The notes beneath the pieces are model-generated. The model was not told the DNA's origin, ran no database searches, and was given only the letters and a program-made list of their open reading frames with translations. A DNA stretch of 64,000 nucleotides from Moraxella macacae 0408225 (GTDB lineage Bacteria; Pseudomonadota; Gammaproteobacteria; Pseudomonadales; Moraxellaceae). This document shows, piece by piece, positions 9,579-17,489 of this stretch; the first letter of the stretch is position 1; the number at the start of each line of letters is the position of its first letter. A program made the translations under genes and the position numbers. The stretch spans positions 186,001-250,000 of the forward strand of contig NZ_ANIN01000001.1 in NCBI RefSeq assembly GCF_000320365.1, written 5' to 3'.

Positions 9579-10247
9579 TCACCGCCCGCCGCTTTTGCCA
9601 TTTGGCTCAAGTCTTACGCAAGCTCCAATGCCTAAATCAATGCCAACGGTTTTGTTGGTTTTGGGTAAAGACTTAATTACATCTTGCAGTTCAACGGCAA
9701 TGCTAACAAACCAATTGCTCCCCTTTTTAAACACTTTAGCGGATAATATTTTACCATTAAATCTTAAATTTTCACGCATTTTTACCAGTCCCAACCTTGG
9801 GATTTGGATATAAGATTTATTGTTTATTTGTTTTATTTTAAATTGGTCGTTGGATAAGCTAAATCGGTCATCAATGCCTTTTTTACGCAATTGTGGATAT
9901 TTGCTTTCACCTTTAAAAAAGCGCTTGTAGCCATCGCCTAATTGCATGATTGCCAGTTGCGGCGCGCATTTGGTAACTTCTAGCATAAAGGGGAATTGTT
10001 GGCGTTTAATAGAATTTAATTGTTTTCTTAATTTGCCCTCGTTTGGCTTGTTTAATTTATTTTCATCAATCGCTAAATTATTTTTTAAACAAAAATCGCG
10101 ATATTCTTTATCCGCTTTGTATTGCTTTTGCCATTCATTTAACGCCCAATTATAAGCAAGCCGTGCTATTCCGCAAGCCTTAGCGAAATAAGTGGCTTGT
10201 TTGTTATTGGGAATTAGGCGAATGATGTGTCCGCGGATGGGGGTCAT
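9579..10247 (-). pseudogene. Truncated IS200/IS605-type TnpB (OrfB)
   Basis: The 222 residues match the N-terminal half of TnpB, the RNA-guided nuclease of IS605-type elements: the N-terminal HTH segment (NKQATYFAKACGIARLAYNWALNEW), the KRFFKG..YPQLRKKG segment and the first RuvC motif TVGIDLG near residue 208. The frame stops about 16 residues after that Asp, so the RuvC Glu and second Asp and the zinc ribbon are absent; intact TnpB has about 380-400 residues. The last residues (ACVRLEPNGK) look more like a TnpB C-terminus, so an internal deletion is possible. No TnpA, no clear element ends and no room for a guide-RNA region were found. It directly abuts the 5' region of prc. Confidence 0.85.
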
Positions 10248-10442
10248 TTTATTTTTTTAATAGTTAGTTAATCTATTCATTTTGAGTATTATTGCATAGG
10301 TTTGGGTAGGTTGCAAGGAGCAGTTAAAAGCCCTTTATATTCGCATTGTCTAGCCAAATAAACCGGCCAACTTTAAAACTGCTATAAAAACCGCCAAAAA
10401 TAACCGCTTGCTTATTGGTTTAACTTAAGTTTTTATCTTTGT

Positions 10443-10970
10443 TTAACTTAAGTATTTATCCACAAAATCGGATAAAAAAATCTCACTAATCAACAAATGT
10501 TTACCATACCAACGATAAACGCTTTGTCGTTGCCAACCATCTGCTGTCAATTGGTAATGCCTATTTACCAATACTGCACAAGGCCTGGCAAAAATCACAT
10601 AACCGATCGGACATTGCCCTAAATTTGCAAGTTTACGCCCTTTGCCTGACAAAATATGAAAACCAAAAACACTGCGCGCCTTGATCCACGCAGATTCGCC
10701 TGCTTTGCCAAACAATAACGATTCGCGCACCCAAGCTGAATGTGGTCGCATTGGCAATTGCAATTGTTTTATTTCAGGCAAGGTTAGCATTTGCCGCCCC
10801 TCAAAGGTGGGTTTTACGATGAGTTTTTGAGCGGAGAACTGTTCAATTTTGGCGGTTAATGAGCCGTTAGCAACAAGCCAACTTGCCAATTTGGTATGGT
10901 GCAATTCGTTTGGCAAGTGGCTAAAAATTTTTGGTGGCATAGGCTGATTTTGCATATCAATTTTTTGCAA
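10443..10970 (-). CDS. ubiC: Chorismate lyase (UbiC)
   Basis: Converts chorismate to 4-hydroxybenzoate plus pyruvate, the first committed step of ubiquinone synthesis in the cytosol. The 175-residue protein shows the family pattern: WVRESLLFG at about residues 80-88, the ARSVFGFHIL segment near 97-106, LGQCPIGYVIF near 117-127, and the C-terminal SVYRWYGKHLLISEIFL. Three ATG codons (10970, 10955, 10940) could serve as starts and none has a clear ribosome binding site. It is divergent from rluE across a 45-bp gap containing a perfect inverted repeat. Confidence 0.9.
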   Translation of the reverse strand: MQKIDMQNQPMPPKIFSHLPNELHHTKLASWLVANGSLTAKIEQFSAQKLIVKPTFEGRQMLTLPEIKQLQLPMRPHSAWVRESLLFGKAGESAWIKARSVFGFHILSGKGRKLANLGQCPIGYVIFARPCAVLVNRHYQLTADGWQRQSVYRWYGKHLLISEIFLSDFVDKYLS

Positions 10971-10975
10971 TTTGG

Positions 10976-11007
10976 GTTACAATAATTTATAAATCCATTA
11001 TTGTAAC
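10976..11007. promoter_or_regulatory. Perfect 11-bp inverted repeat between ubiC and rluE
   Basis: GTTACAATAAT (10976-10986) and ATTATTGTAAC (10997-11007) form a perfect inverted repeat with a 10-bp spacer in the short divergent intergenic region. There is no T-run, so it is not a terminator. It lies 6 bp from one ubiC start candidate and 9 bp from the rluE start, as an operator for a dimeric regulator or a shared divergent promoter would. Confidence 0.5.
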
Positions 11008-11015
11008 TTGAATTG

Positions 11016-11765
11016 ATGAGTACAACAAGCCAAACCATGCCAACCACTTTAATTTTATTTAACAAACCGTATGGTGTGTTAAGCCAATTTCGCCAGGACA
11101 ACAATAACAATTTTGCCACTTTGAGTGATTTTTTTCACCACAATAAATACAAAGATATCAGAGTTGCAGGACGGCTTGATGCCACATCAGAGGGGTTATT
11201 ATTACTCACCAATAACGGCAAACTCAATCAACATCTCACCCACCCACCCAAAACCAAGCATGACAAAAAACTGGCAAAAACCTATTGGGTGCAATTGGAC
11301 GGTTTGGCAAACAACAATCAAATCAATCAACTACGCGACGGCGTTATGTTAAGCGATGGCAAAACCCTACCCGCTATCGTAGAACAACTGGATACAATCT
11401 ATGTACAACAAACACTTTGGCAAGCCCCTGCCAACATTGCCAAACGCAAAATCACCAGTTGGCTATCGATTAGCATTCTGGAGGGCAAAAACCGCCAAAT
11501 TCGGCGTATGACTGCCCATGTTGGTCTGCCCTGTTTGCGCCTAATACGCGTAGCTCATAGTCATTTTTGTTTAAGCCAACACCTTCACAACCCACACAAT
11601 ACGCCAAAACTTTGTGCTTATTCACTTGCTGTGGGTGAATTTGTTGAAATTGCATTAACCAAATTTCAATTGCAACAATTTCAATTGCAACAATTAGGCA
11701 GGTCAAATCAAACATTTTTAAAAAACCAACACATAAAATCCGCTATTTTAAGGAATAAATCATGA
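11016..11765 (+). CDS. rluE: 23S rRNA pseudouridine synthase, RluE type
   Basis: RsuA/RluE-family pseudouridine synthase without an S4 domain, expected to modify U2457 of 23S rRNA. Visible motifs are FNKPYGVLSQF near the N-terminus, the catalytic Asp in GRLDATSEGLLLLTN (about residue 53), and the family motif EGKNRQIRRM near 150. The ATG at 11016 is preferred to a TTG one codon earlier. The C-terminal tail contains an in-frame 15-bp duplication (FQLQQ twice). The stop overlaps the start of the next gene (ATGA at 11762). Confidence 0.88.
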   Translation: MSTTSQTMPTTLILFNKPYGVLSQFRQDNNNNFATLSDFFHHNKYKDIRVAGRLDATSEGLLLLTNNGKLNQHLTHPPKTKHDKKLAKTYWVQLDGLANNNQINQLRDGVMLSDGKTLPAIVEQLDTIYVQQTLWQAPANIAKRKITSWLSISILEGKNRQIRRMTAHVGLPCLRLIRVAHSHFCLSQHLHNPHNTPKLCAYSLAVGEFVEIALTKFQLQQFQLQQLGRSNQTFLKNQHIKSAILRNKS

Positions 11766-12265
11766 TCGCCCAATATTTACTTGTTGATAACAACACCTTA
11801 CAACAACTCAAAAACTGCCCTGATAACGCTCGTTTTGAACAACTGGAAGCCTTAACTCAAAAAGCCGATGATGGTGATTTGGTGGATTTGGGTAAATTAT
11901 GGGACGTGCTGCATTTTGCTTTAACCGAAAAATCAGCCACTACGCCTGTGCCTAACAGTGCACTCAGTGAATTTGTGGTTGGTGTCGAAACCTTTAGTGA
12001 TGATGAAGATGGTGATTTTATCGCATTTTGTGAGTGGTCGCAGGTGATTGAAATTGCCGATGCATTGGGTCAGGTTAATTTTAGCAAACGTTTAGACAAA
12101 ATGCTAATGAAGCAACTTCGCCAACAAAAAATCTTTCCAAATGGCATTTGGCAAGGCAAAAAGCAAGCTTTGGACAAAGAACTATTGGCATCATTTCAAG
12201 AATTGCGTGATTTGTATGACAAAGCAGTGGACACAGGCGCAAATATCGTGGTAAGTATTTGCTAG
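11762..12265 (+). CDS. DUF1877 (YfbM-like) protein
   Basis: A 167-residue acidic cytosolic protein with the length and pattern of DUF1877/YfbM: a WDVLHFALTEKSA segment near residues 48-60, a VVGVETFSDDEDGDF acidic stretch near 73-87, and the C-terminal LRDLYDKAVDTGANIVV segment. The family has no established function. The gene overlaps rluE by four bases (ATGA) but has its own site AAGGAAT before the ATG. Confidence 0.85.
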   Translation: MIAQYLLVDNNTLQQLKNCPDNARFEQLEALTQKADDGDLVDLGKLWDVLHFALTEKSATTPVPNSALSEFVVGVETFSDDEDGDFIAFCEWSQVIEIADALGQVNFSKRLDKMLMKQLRQQKIFPNGIWQGKKQALDKELLASFQELRDLYDKAVDTGANIVVSIC

Positions 12266-12352
12266 TTTTTGCATTTACCAATTTGGTTAAAGCCCTTGTT
12301 TTTGATACAGGAGTTGCCTAAAATACATCAAATTATCACCAAGGAATAAATC

Positions 12353-12658
12353 ATGCCAAAAACCAATAAACCTGTGCAAAACATGATACCCCTGCACATA
12401 AAAATCACCGAAGAAATGCACGATCTGTTAACCGAAGTTGCCAAAAAACATGGTTTTCCACGCATTCAAGGACTTATTCGCTTATATATCCGTCAAGGTC
12501 TTGATGCCGAAGATGTAAATTACTCGCTGGCCGCAGACAGCCGTTTTTTGGCAAAACTCAAGCGCCAAGGGGTCAGTGATGAAATTATCCAATCTGTGCT
12601 ACATGCCTTACAAAAAGAAAATGATGCGTATCAAGATGACAATGAATCCGATCAATAA
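12353..12658 (+). CDS. Small ribbon-helix-helix-like protein, function unknown
   Basis: 101 residues with an intact AAGGAAT ribosome binding site. Residues 13-52 (HIKITEEMHDLLTEVAKK... LIRLYIRQGL) have a strand followed by two helices, as in CopG/Arc-type ribbon-helix-helix DNA-binding proteins. The C-terminal third is a charged helix ending in an acidic tail. There is no adjacent toxin gene, so it is not an obvious antitoxin. The 15 bases before and including its start match those of the preceding DUF1877 gene. Confidence 0.6.
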   Translation: MPKTNKPVQNMIPLHIKITEEMHDLLTEVAKKHGFPRIQGLIRLYIRQGLDAEDVNYSLAADSRFLAKLKRQGVSDEIIQSVLHALQKENDAYQDDNESDQ

Positions 12659-12690
12659 AAATAAATAAAGCACTTTTTGATAAAAAATAC

Positions 12691-12718
12691 TTGCATTTCA
12701 TTAAAAATTCAGTATAAT
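12691..12718 (+). promoter_or_regulatory. Sigma-70 promoter of tRNA-Ser
   Basis: TTGCAT (12691-12696) and TATAAT (12713-12718) with a 16-bp spacer. Transcription would begin near 12725, a few bases before the mature tRNA. Confidence 0.7.
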
Positions 12719-12732
12719 AGCCAACACAAAAC

Positions 12733-12823
12733 GGAAGCTTGGCAGAGCGGTTGAATGCACCGGTCTTGAAAACCGGCAAGGGTTTATAGCCCTTCGAGAG
12801 TTCGAATCTCTCAGCTTCCGCCA
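12733..12823 (+). tRNA. tRNA-Ser (anticodon UGA)
   Basis: A 91-nt class II tRNA with a long variable arm (AAGGGTTTATAGCCCTT). The acceptor stem GGAAGCT/AGCTTCC, anticodon loop CTTGAAA with TGA, T-loop TTCGAAT and an encoded CCA are all present. Confidence 0.97.
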
Positions 12824-12828
12824 TATTC

Positions 12829-12863
12829 AAAACGTCTTAAACCATCAGTTTAAGGCGTTTTTT
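12829..12863 (+). terminator. Terminator after tRNA-Ser
   Basis: AAAACGTCTTAAAC and GTTTAAGGCGTTTT form a stem with a short CATCA loop, followed by a T-run. Confidence 0.75.
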
Positions 12864-12895
12864 ATTGGCTAATACCATTGGACAAACTGTTTTGT

Positions 12896-13621
12896 ATGAA
12901 TATTATTTTATTAGAATCTCATGCCAATCAAGAAAAAAACTTTATTATCAATGACTTGGCTACAATTAAACACATAAAAAACGTCATTTCAGCCAACATC
13001 GGTGTTAGCCTAAAAGTCGGTATCAAAAACGCCAACCTCGGTACAGCAACCATCGCCGATCTTAGCCCAACCAGACTTGTCTTAACCGACATTAATTGCC
13101 AAACGCCTCCACCGAAAAAACAACCTCTTAGCGTGGTTTTGGCCTTGCCTCGCCCAAAAGTACTGCGCCGTTTGGTATTGGATATGACAGCAATGGGGGT
13201 AAAACAGCTGATTTTGGTAAACAGTTGTCGCACCGAAAAAAGCTATTGGCAATCACCATTATTAAATAAAATTGATGATTATATTAAGGAAGGATTACAA
13301 CAAGCCTGTGATACCATTCCCATGCAGGTTAGCTGTTATCCACGCTTAAAGCCTTTTGTAGAAGATAATTTTCAAGAGCTTTTTTTACACCATCAGGCAT
13401 TGATCGCTCACCCATATGCGAATGTTAATTTTTATGATGTGGTGAATTACAATCAAGAAACGGTATTGGTTATCGGTGCAGAGGGCGGTTTTATTGATTA
13501 TGAAGTGGATTTGTTCACAAGACACGGTTGCACGCCTGTACAGATTGGCAAACGGATTTTGCGTACCGAAAATGCAGTTAGCGTGCTGTGTGGTGGGTTT
13601 TTGCTTAATCAATGCGTTTAG
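12896..13621 (+). CDS. rsmE: 16S rRNA m3U1498 methyltransferase RsmE
   Basis: SPOUT-class methyltransferase that methylates U1498 of 16S rRNA using SAM. From the ATG at 12896 it is 241 residues. Features are an N-terminal PUA-like domain, the PKVLRRLVLDMTAMGVKQLILV core near residue 85, and the C-terminal knot with VIGAEGGFIDYEVDL and IGKRILRTENAV. A TTG six codons upstream is a less likely start. Confidence 0.9.
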   Translation: MNIILLESHANQEKNFIINDLATIKHIKNVISANIGVSLKVGIKNANLGTATIADLSPTRLVLTDINCQTPPPKKQPLSVVLALPRPKVLRRLVLDMTAMGVKQLILVNSCRTEKSYWQSPLLNKIDDYIKEGLQQACDTIPMQVSCYPRLKPFVEDNFQELFLHHQALIAHPYANVNFYDVVNYNQETVLVIGAEGGFIDYEVDLFTRHGCTPVQIGKRILRTENAVSVLCGGFLLNQCV

Positions 13622-13622
13622 C

Positions 13623-13660
13623 GTTTAAACATTTAGTGTTTAAACATTTAGTGTTTAAAT
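13623..13660. repeat. 15-bp tandem repeat, 2.5 copies
   Basis: GTTTAAACATTTAGT is repeated immediately after the rsmE stop codon and before the end of convergent epmA. Confidence 0.9.
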
Positions 13661-13667
13661 AATTAAG

Positions 13668-14675
13668 CTAAGCGTTTAAACTGGTAAAACTTAGCACTTG
13701 CTCAATGGTTTTAGCCCCAGTTTTTACCATCAACAACCGATCAAGCCCCAATGCAATGCCACTACACGGCGGTAAATCATCACAGGCTTGTAACAGATTT
13801 TCATCAATTGGCATGATAGGCAGACCACACCGCTTACGCTTTATATTATCTTGCTGAAAACGTTTTTTTAGCAGATCGCCGTCTGCCAATTCATCATAAG
13901 CATTGGCAATTTCAAGCCCATTGATGTACAACTCAAAACGTTTGGCAACCAAATTACCATCTTGATCCTTGGCGGTTTTAGCAAGCGCAGCAGTTGCCAC
14001 AGGGTAATCAAAAATCAATGTTGGCAAAGTTTTGCCTAAATTTGGTTCTACCAAATGACTAAACAATATATCAAGCCAACCTTGATGATCATCGCCCATA
14101 TCCACAAAAATTCCATGGTCATTGGCAATCGCTTTTAAAGTATCACAACCTGCATTTAATGGGTGAATTTTGACATAATCCAAAAACGCATCTACATAAC
14201 GATAATAATCAAACACCACAGGATAACCAAGCAAATCCGATACCAGTGCGTTGAGTTCTTTTGCCAGTGCATCAAGGCTAAAATTGGGACGATACCATTC
14301 CAACATGGTAAATTCAATGTTATGCCGATTGCCAATTTCGTTATTGCGAAACACCGAGCAAATCTGATAAATTGGTACTTGATACGCCGCCAACAAGCGT
14401 TTCATTGCAAATTCTGGTGATGTATGCAAATAGTAAGTGATCGCTCGGTCAAGCACCGTAAGATTTGCCTCAACCGATTGCAAAAAAACATCGGTATTGC
14501 CAGCTTTTGACAACAAGGGCGTTTGCACTTCCAACACCTCGCGTTTGGCAAAAAACTGGCGAATAAGCTGATAAAATTCTGCACGTTTTTGTGCCATTGC
14601 AAGCGTACAATTAGGCTGATAGTTAATTTGATTGGTATGACTGGAGGCGTTATGGTTAGGATTGTTTTGATTCAT
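13668..14675 (-). CDS. epmA: EF-P beta-lysine ligase EpmA (PoxA/GenX)
   Basis: A class II lysyl-tRNA-synthetase-like enzyme without the anticodon-binding domain. It activates (R)-beta-lysine and attaches it to a conserved lysine of elongation factor P. Class II motifs are visible: motif 2 around VFRNNEIGNRHNIEFTMLEWY and motif 3 at SGIALGLDRLLM near the C-terminus. The ATG at 14675 gives 335 residues, close to the usual ~325; the longer frame to 14732 adds unrelated sequence. No efp or epmB is in the window. Confidence 0.92.
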   Translation of the reverse strand: MNQNNPNHNASSHTNQINYQPNCTLAMAQKRAEFYQLIRQFFAKREVLEVQTPLLSKAGNTDVFLQSVEANLTVLDRAITYYLHTSPEFAMKRLLAAYQVPIYQICSVFRNNEIGNRHNIEFTMLEWYRPNFSLDALAKELNALVSDLLGYPVVFDYYRYVDAFLDYVKIHPLNAGCDTLKAIANDHGIFVDMGDDHQGWLDILFSHLVEPNLGKTLPTLIFDYPVATAALAKTAKDQDGNLVAKRFELYINGLEIANAYDELADGDLLKKRFQQDNIKRKRCGLPIMPIDENLLQACDDLPPCSGIALGLDRLLMVKTGAKTIEQVLSFTSLNA

Positions 14676-14745
14676 CGTGGTTTGTTGGTTAAAAAGTGCG
14701 TATAATTTAGCAGTTTTTGGCTTAAATTTCAATCAAAACCGCTTG

Positions 14746-15030
14746 TCAATCGGGTGGATTCATCGTGTTATGATTGTCCGTGGTTAGGCCATAATAAAAA
14801 ATAAACGTTGCCACAAGAGCAGACACGCCAACAAAAGCAAGATCCAGTGGCTTTTTTAACGCCCAAAAATTTAATCCAATAAAAACCAACACAAACAGCC
14901 CAAACACGCCTGCGGTTAAAGCAAGAATCGTTTTTTTGCCAGGGCTTTTGTTGCCAAAACGGTAATAACGCAAGCCAAAACCACCTGCATACGCCACCAA
15001 GCCTAGCATTAACCATTCAATAAAACTCAT
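14746..15030 (-). CDS. Small inner-membrane protein, function unknown
   Basis: 94 residues with three predicted membrane helices (about 2-20, 33-54 and 63-80) and a polar C-terminus. The ATG at 15030 is chosen because AGGTGG lies eight bases upstream; a GTG four codons earlier would leave no room for a ribosome site. It follows the lipoprotein gene at 15043 closely and is probably co-transcribed with it. I do not recognise the family. Confidence 0.65.
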   Translation of the reverse strand: MSFIEWLMLGLVAYAGGFGLRYYRFGNKSPGKKTILALTAGVFGLFVLVFIGLNFWALKKPLDLAFVGVSALVATFIFYYGLTTDNHNTMNPPD

Positions 15031-15042
15031 GGTAAAATCCAC

Positions 15043-15519
15043 CTATTGTTTGTTTTTTTCACAAGCCACTTTATAAATGGTATTGCTGCCTTTATAAATA
15101 AACCCCAAATAAGAACTATCAAACTGTGGGTTTAGATTGGCAAATCCATCGGTAATTTTACCCAATACAAAAATGCGATCCGGACGGGCAATGACTTTTT
15201 CCAAATACTGGCTTTCACCAGACTTTATATCAAAATACTGTTGGATTTCAGGGCTGTCATTGGCAAGCAACTCTAGTGGCGTCGGCGTATCCCACGCTTG
15301 ATTGGGATTGTTAAAGATACGCATTTGCATGGTGTAGCTATCGTGGTTATCGCTTCTTTGGTGATTGATTTTGATTTGAGCGGGCTCATGATAACCAACT
15401 GTGTAACAACCGGCCAATACATCGTCTGCATGTATCTTTTCATGGGTTTGATTGCACGCGGTGAGTATGCCAATGGCATTGATTAACAAAATTAAAGGGA
15501 GTTTTTTCATATTTTTCAT
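15043..15519 (-). CDS. Putative lipoprotein, function unknown
   Basis: 158 residues with a type II signal peptide and lipobox LTAC (Cys about residue 22). The mature part is hydrophilic with no recognised domain; two further Cys (in AGCYTVGY and KVACEKNKQ) could pair. Starts at codon 1 or 4 (MKNMKK) are both possible. It forms an apparent two-gene unit with the membrane protein downstream and is divergent from the rnhA-dnaQ fusion. Confidence 0.75.
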   Translation of the reverse strand: MKNMKKLPLILLINAIGILTACNQTHEKIHADDVLAGCYTVGYHEPAQIKINHQRSDNHDSYTMQMRIFNNPNQAWDTPTPLELLANDSPEIQQYFDIKSGESQYLEKVIARPDRIFVLGKITDGFANLNPQFDSSYLGFIYKGSNTIYKVACEKNKQ

Positions 15520-15652
15520 AAACGTGGGTAAAATCTAAGTTTTTTGTCAAATAAGCTGTTTGTCAAATAAGTTTTGTCAAACGATCAGCATTGGCATGGA
15601 TTTTTTGCCAATTTTTGCTATACTAGCATTTTTTAACAAAAATTGGCAGAGT

Positions 15653-17356
15653 ATGACACAACATTCTTTACAATCCCTACCCAATCAAGTCATTGCCTAT
15701 ACCGACGGTGCTTGTCGTGGCAATGGTAAAGCAAACAATGCCAAAGGCGGATTTGGAGCTGTGGTGATTTTTCCCAATGGCGAACAACTGGATATTTGTG
15801 GTGGCGAGGTCGGCACAACCAACAATCGCATGGAATTGCTCGGCGTGATTATGGCATTAGAAAACAGCCCTGCCAACTTACCAATCCAAATTTACTCAGA
15901 TTCAAGCTATGTGATAAAAGGCATTACCCAATGGATAACCGGTTGGAAGAGCAAAAATTGGGCAAAAGTAAAAAATGTGGATTTATGGCAACGCTTGGAT
16001 CTTGCCTGCCAGCAGCGACAAATTGATTGGCAATGGGTCAAAGGACACGCAGGACATACTGGCAATGAATACGCCGATCAACTTGCCAACCAAGGCATTG
16101 ACAATCTCCCTTACACAAACTTTAACAAAACTCTAAAAAATATGACAACCAACACAACTTATCCGCCAAATACCGTACAAGATTTTGACAATTTTGACAA
16201 TTTGAACCACGCACCAAATTTTGATGAATTGCCTGATAGTTGCTATCAAGAACAATTTTATGAGCATAACTCACAGCCAGATTTGGACGATCACGATGGT
16301 GATTTTTTGTTAAACATGCTCGATGATGACTCATCAACAAGCAATCCAACAAACCAAACAACAAACAAAACACCACCAACTGACAATTTAACCACGCATG
16401 ATGAAGCAACCAAGCAAACAACCAAGCAAAAAGCCGACAAACCAAAAAGTGAAAAAAACTGCGACAATGGCGTTGTGTTTACAAAACCTGCTACCTTAGC
16501 GGAGCATTTTTATCCTTTTGTCAATAATAAAGGTGCGTTTATCGCCCAAGATGAGTCGCTTATTGCACAGCGACCTGAATTTGATGGCAATACCAAAACC
16601 CAAAATTTAAGTTTTATACCGTTATTGCCAATTGCCAAACATCAAAACGCAGCCAATCGTCAATTGGTTTTGGATACAGAAACCACAGGATTTGATGCCC
16701 AAGGTGATGATCGCATTGTGGAGATTGGCGTGGTGGAATTGATTAACCGCAAACCAACCGGTGAAAAACTGCACGTTTATATCAATCCGCTGCGTGATAT
16801 GGACGAAGAGGTTATTCGCGTGCATGGCATTCACAGTGAATTTTTGGCACAAATGCCTACTTTTGCACAAGTTGGCAAAAGTGTTTATGACTTTTTACAA
16901 GGGGCAGAATTAATTGCCCATAATGCCAATTTTGACGTAAGTTTTTTGCAAGCAGAATTTGCGCGTATCGGCTTGGCGGATTTTGAACAAACAATTAGCG
17001 TGGTAGACAGCCTTGCAATTGCCAAACAAATGTACGCAGGGCAACGCAACACCCTTGATGCGTTGGTAAAACGCTTAGATGTTGGCAAAAAAGACCGTAC
17101 CTTTCACGGGGCATTGCTGGATGCTGAAATTTTAGCAGAAGTTTATTTGGCAATGACTGGCGGCCAGGTATCGCTTGGCATTGATGATGGTGATATGGGT
17201 ATCGGTGGGCGTTATGAACACCGACGTTTTGACGGTTATACTGTAGGGCGTTTTGTGGCAAACGCACAAAACAATAACGCACACTTAGACTGGCTACACG
17301 CATTAAAAGACAAACACCCCGCTTTGGCAGAAAAATGGCAAAATGCCGATGGATAA
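15653..17356 (+). CDS. rnhA-dnaQ: Fused RNase HI - DNA polymerase III epsilon (DnaQ)
   Basis: One 567-residue frame joins two enzymes. Residues 13-155 are RNase HI, with catalytic residues in YTDGACRGN (Asp18), NNRMEL, SDSSYV and GNEYADQLA. Residues 340-515 are the 3'-5' proofreading exonuclease of Pol III, with ExoI LDTETTG (Asp341, Glu343), ExoII HNANFD and ExoIII FHGALLDAEILA. They are linked by about 185 residues rich in Asn, Thr, Gln, Asp and Lys. The ATG at 15653 lies 29 bp after the TATACT of a likely promoter; an in-frame upstream extension is rejected. In E. coli and Pseudomonas these are separate neighbouring genes. No stop, frameshift or internal ribosome site suggests an error. 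Confidence 0.92.
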   Translation: MTQHSLQSLPNQVIAYTDGACRGNGKANNAKGGFGAVVIFPNGEQLDICGGEVGTTNNRMELLGVIMALENSPANLPIQIYSDSSYVIKGITQWITGWKSKNWAKVKNVDLWQRLDLACQQRQIDWQWVKGHAGHTGNEYADQLANQGIDNLPYTNFNKTLKNMTTNTTYPPNTVQDFDNFDNLNHAPNFDELPDSCYQEQFYEHNSQPDLDDHDGDFLLNMLDDDSSTSNPTNQTTNKTPPTDNLTTHDEATKQTTKQKADKPKSEKNCDNGVVFTKPATLAEHFYPFVNNKGAFIAQDESLIAQRPEFDGNTKTQNLSFIPLLPIAKHQNAANRQLVLDTETTGFDAQGDDRIVEIGVVELINRKPTGEKLHVYINPLRDMDEEVIRVHGIHSEFLAQMPTFAQVGKSVYDFLQGAELIAHNANFDVSFLQAEFARIGLADFEQTISVVDSLAIAKQMYAGQRNTLDALVKRLDVGKKDRTFHGALLDAEILAEVYLAMTGGQVSLGIDDGDMGIGGRYEHRRFDGYTVGRFVANAQNNNAHLDWLHALKDKHPALAEKWQNADG

Positions 17357-17489
17357 AACATGCACAAAATCATACAAAGCATTAAAAATAATTTACCAAA
17401 TTAATCAATTACCATAGACAATCCTTGTCAAACATTTTACAATAGCCGTATTTATCCATTATTTATCCGATTGTATTAGGAAGTCTTTG

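Noticed and set aside
9470-9610. N-terminal extension of Prc upstream of its signal peptide
   Set aside because: It would put 47 residues before a clear signal peptide and consists of out-of-frame tnpB sequence.
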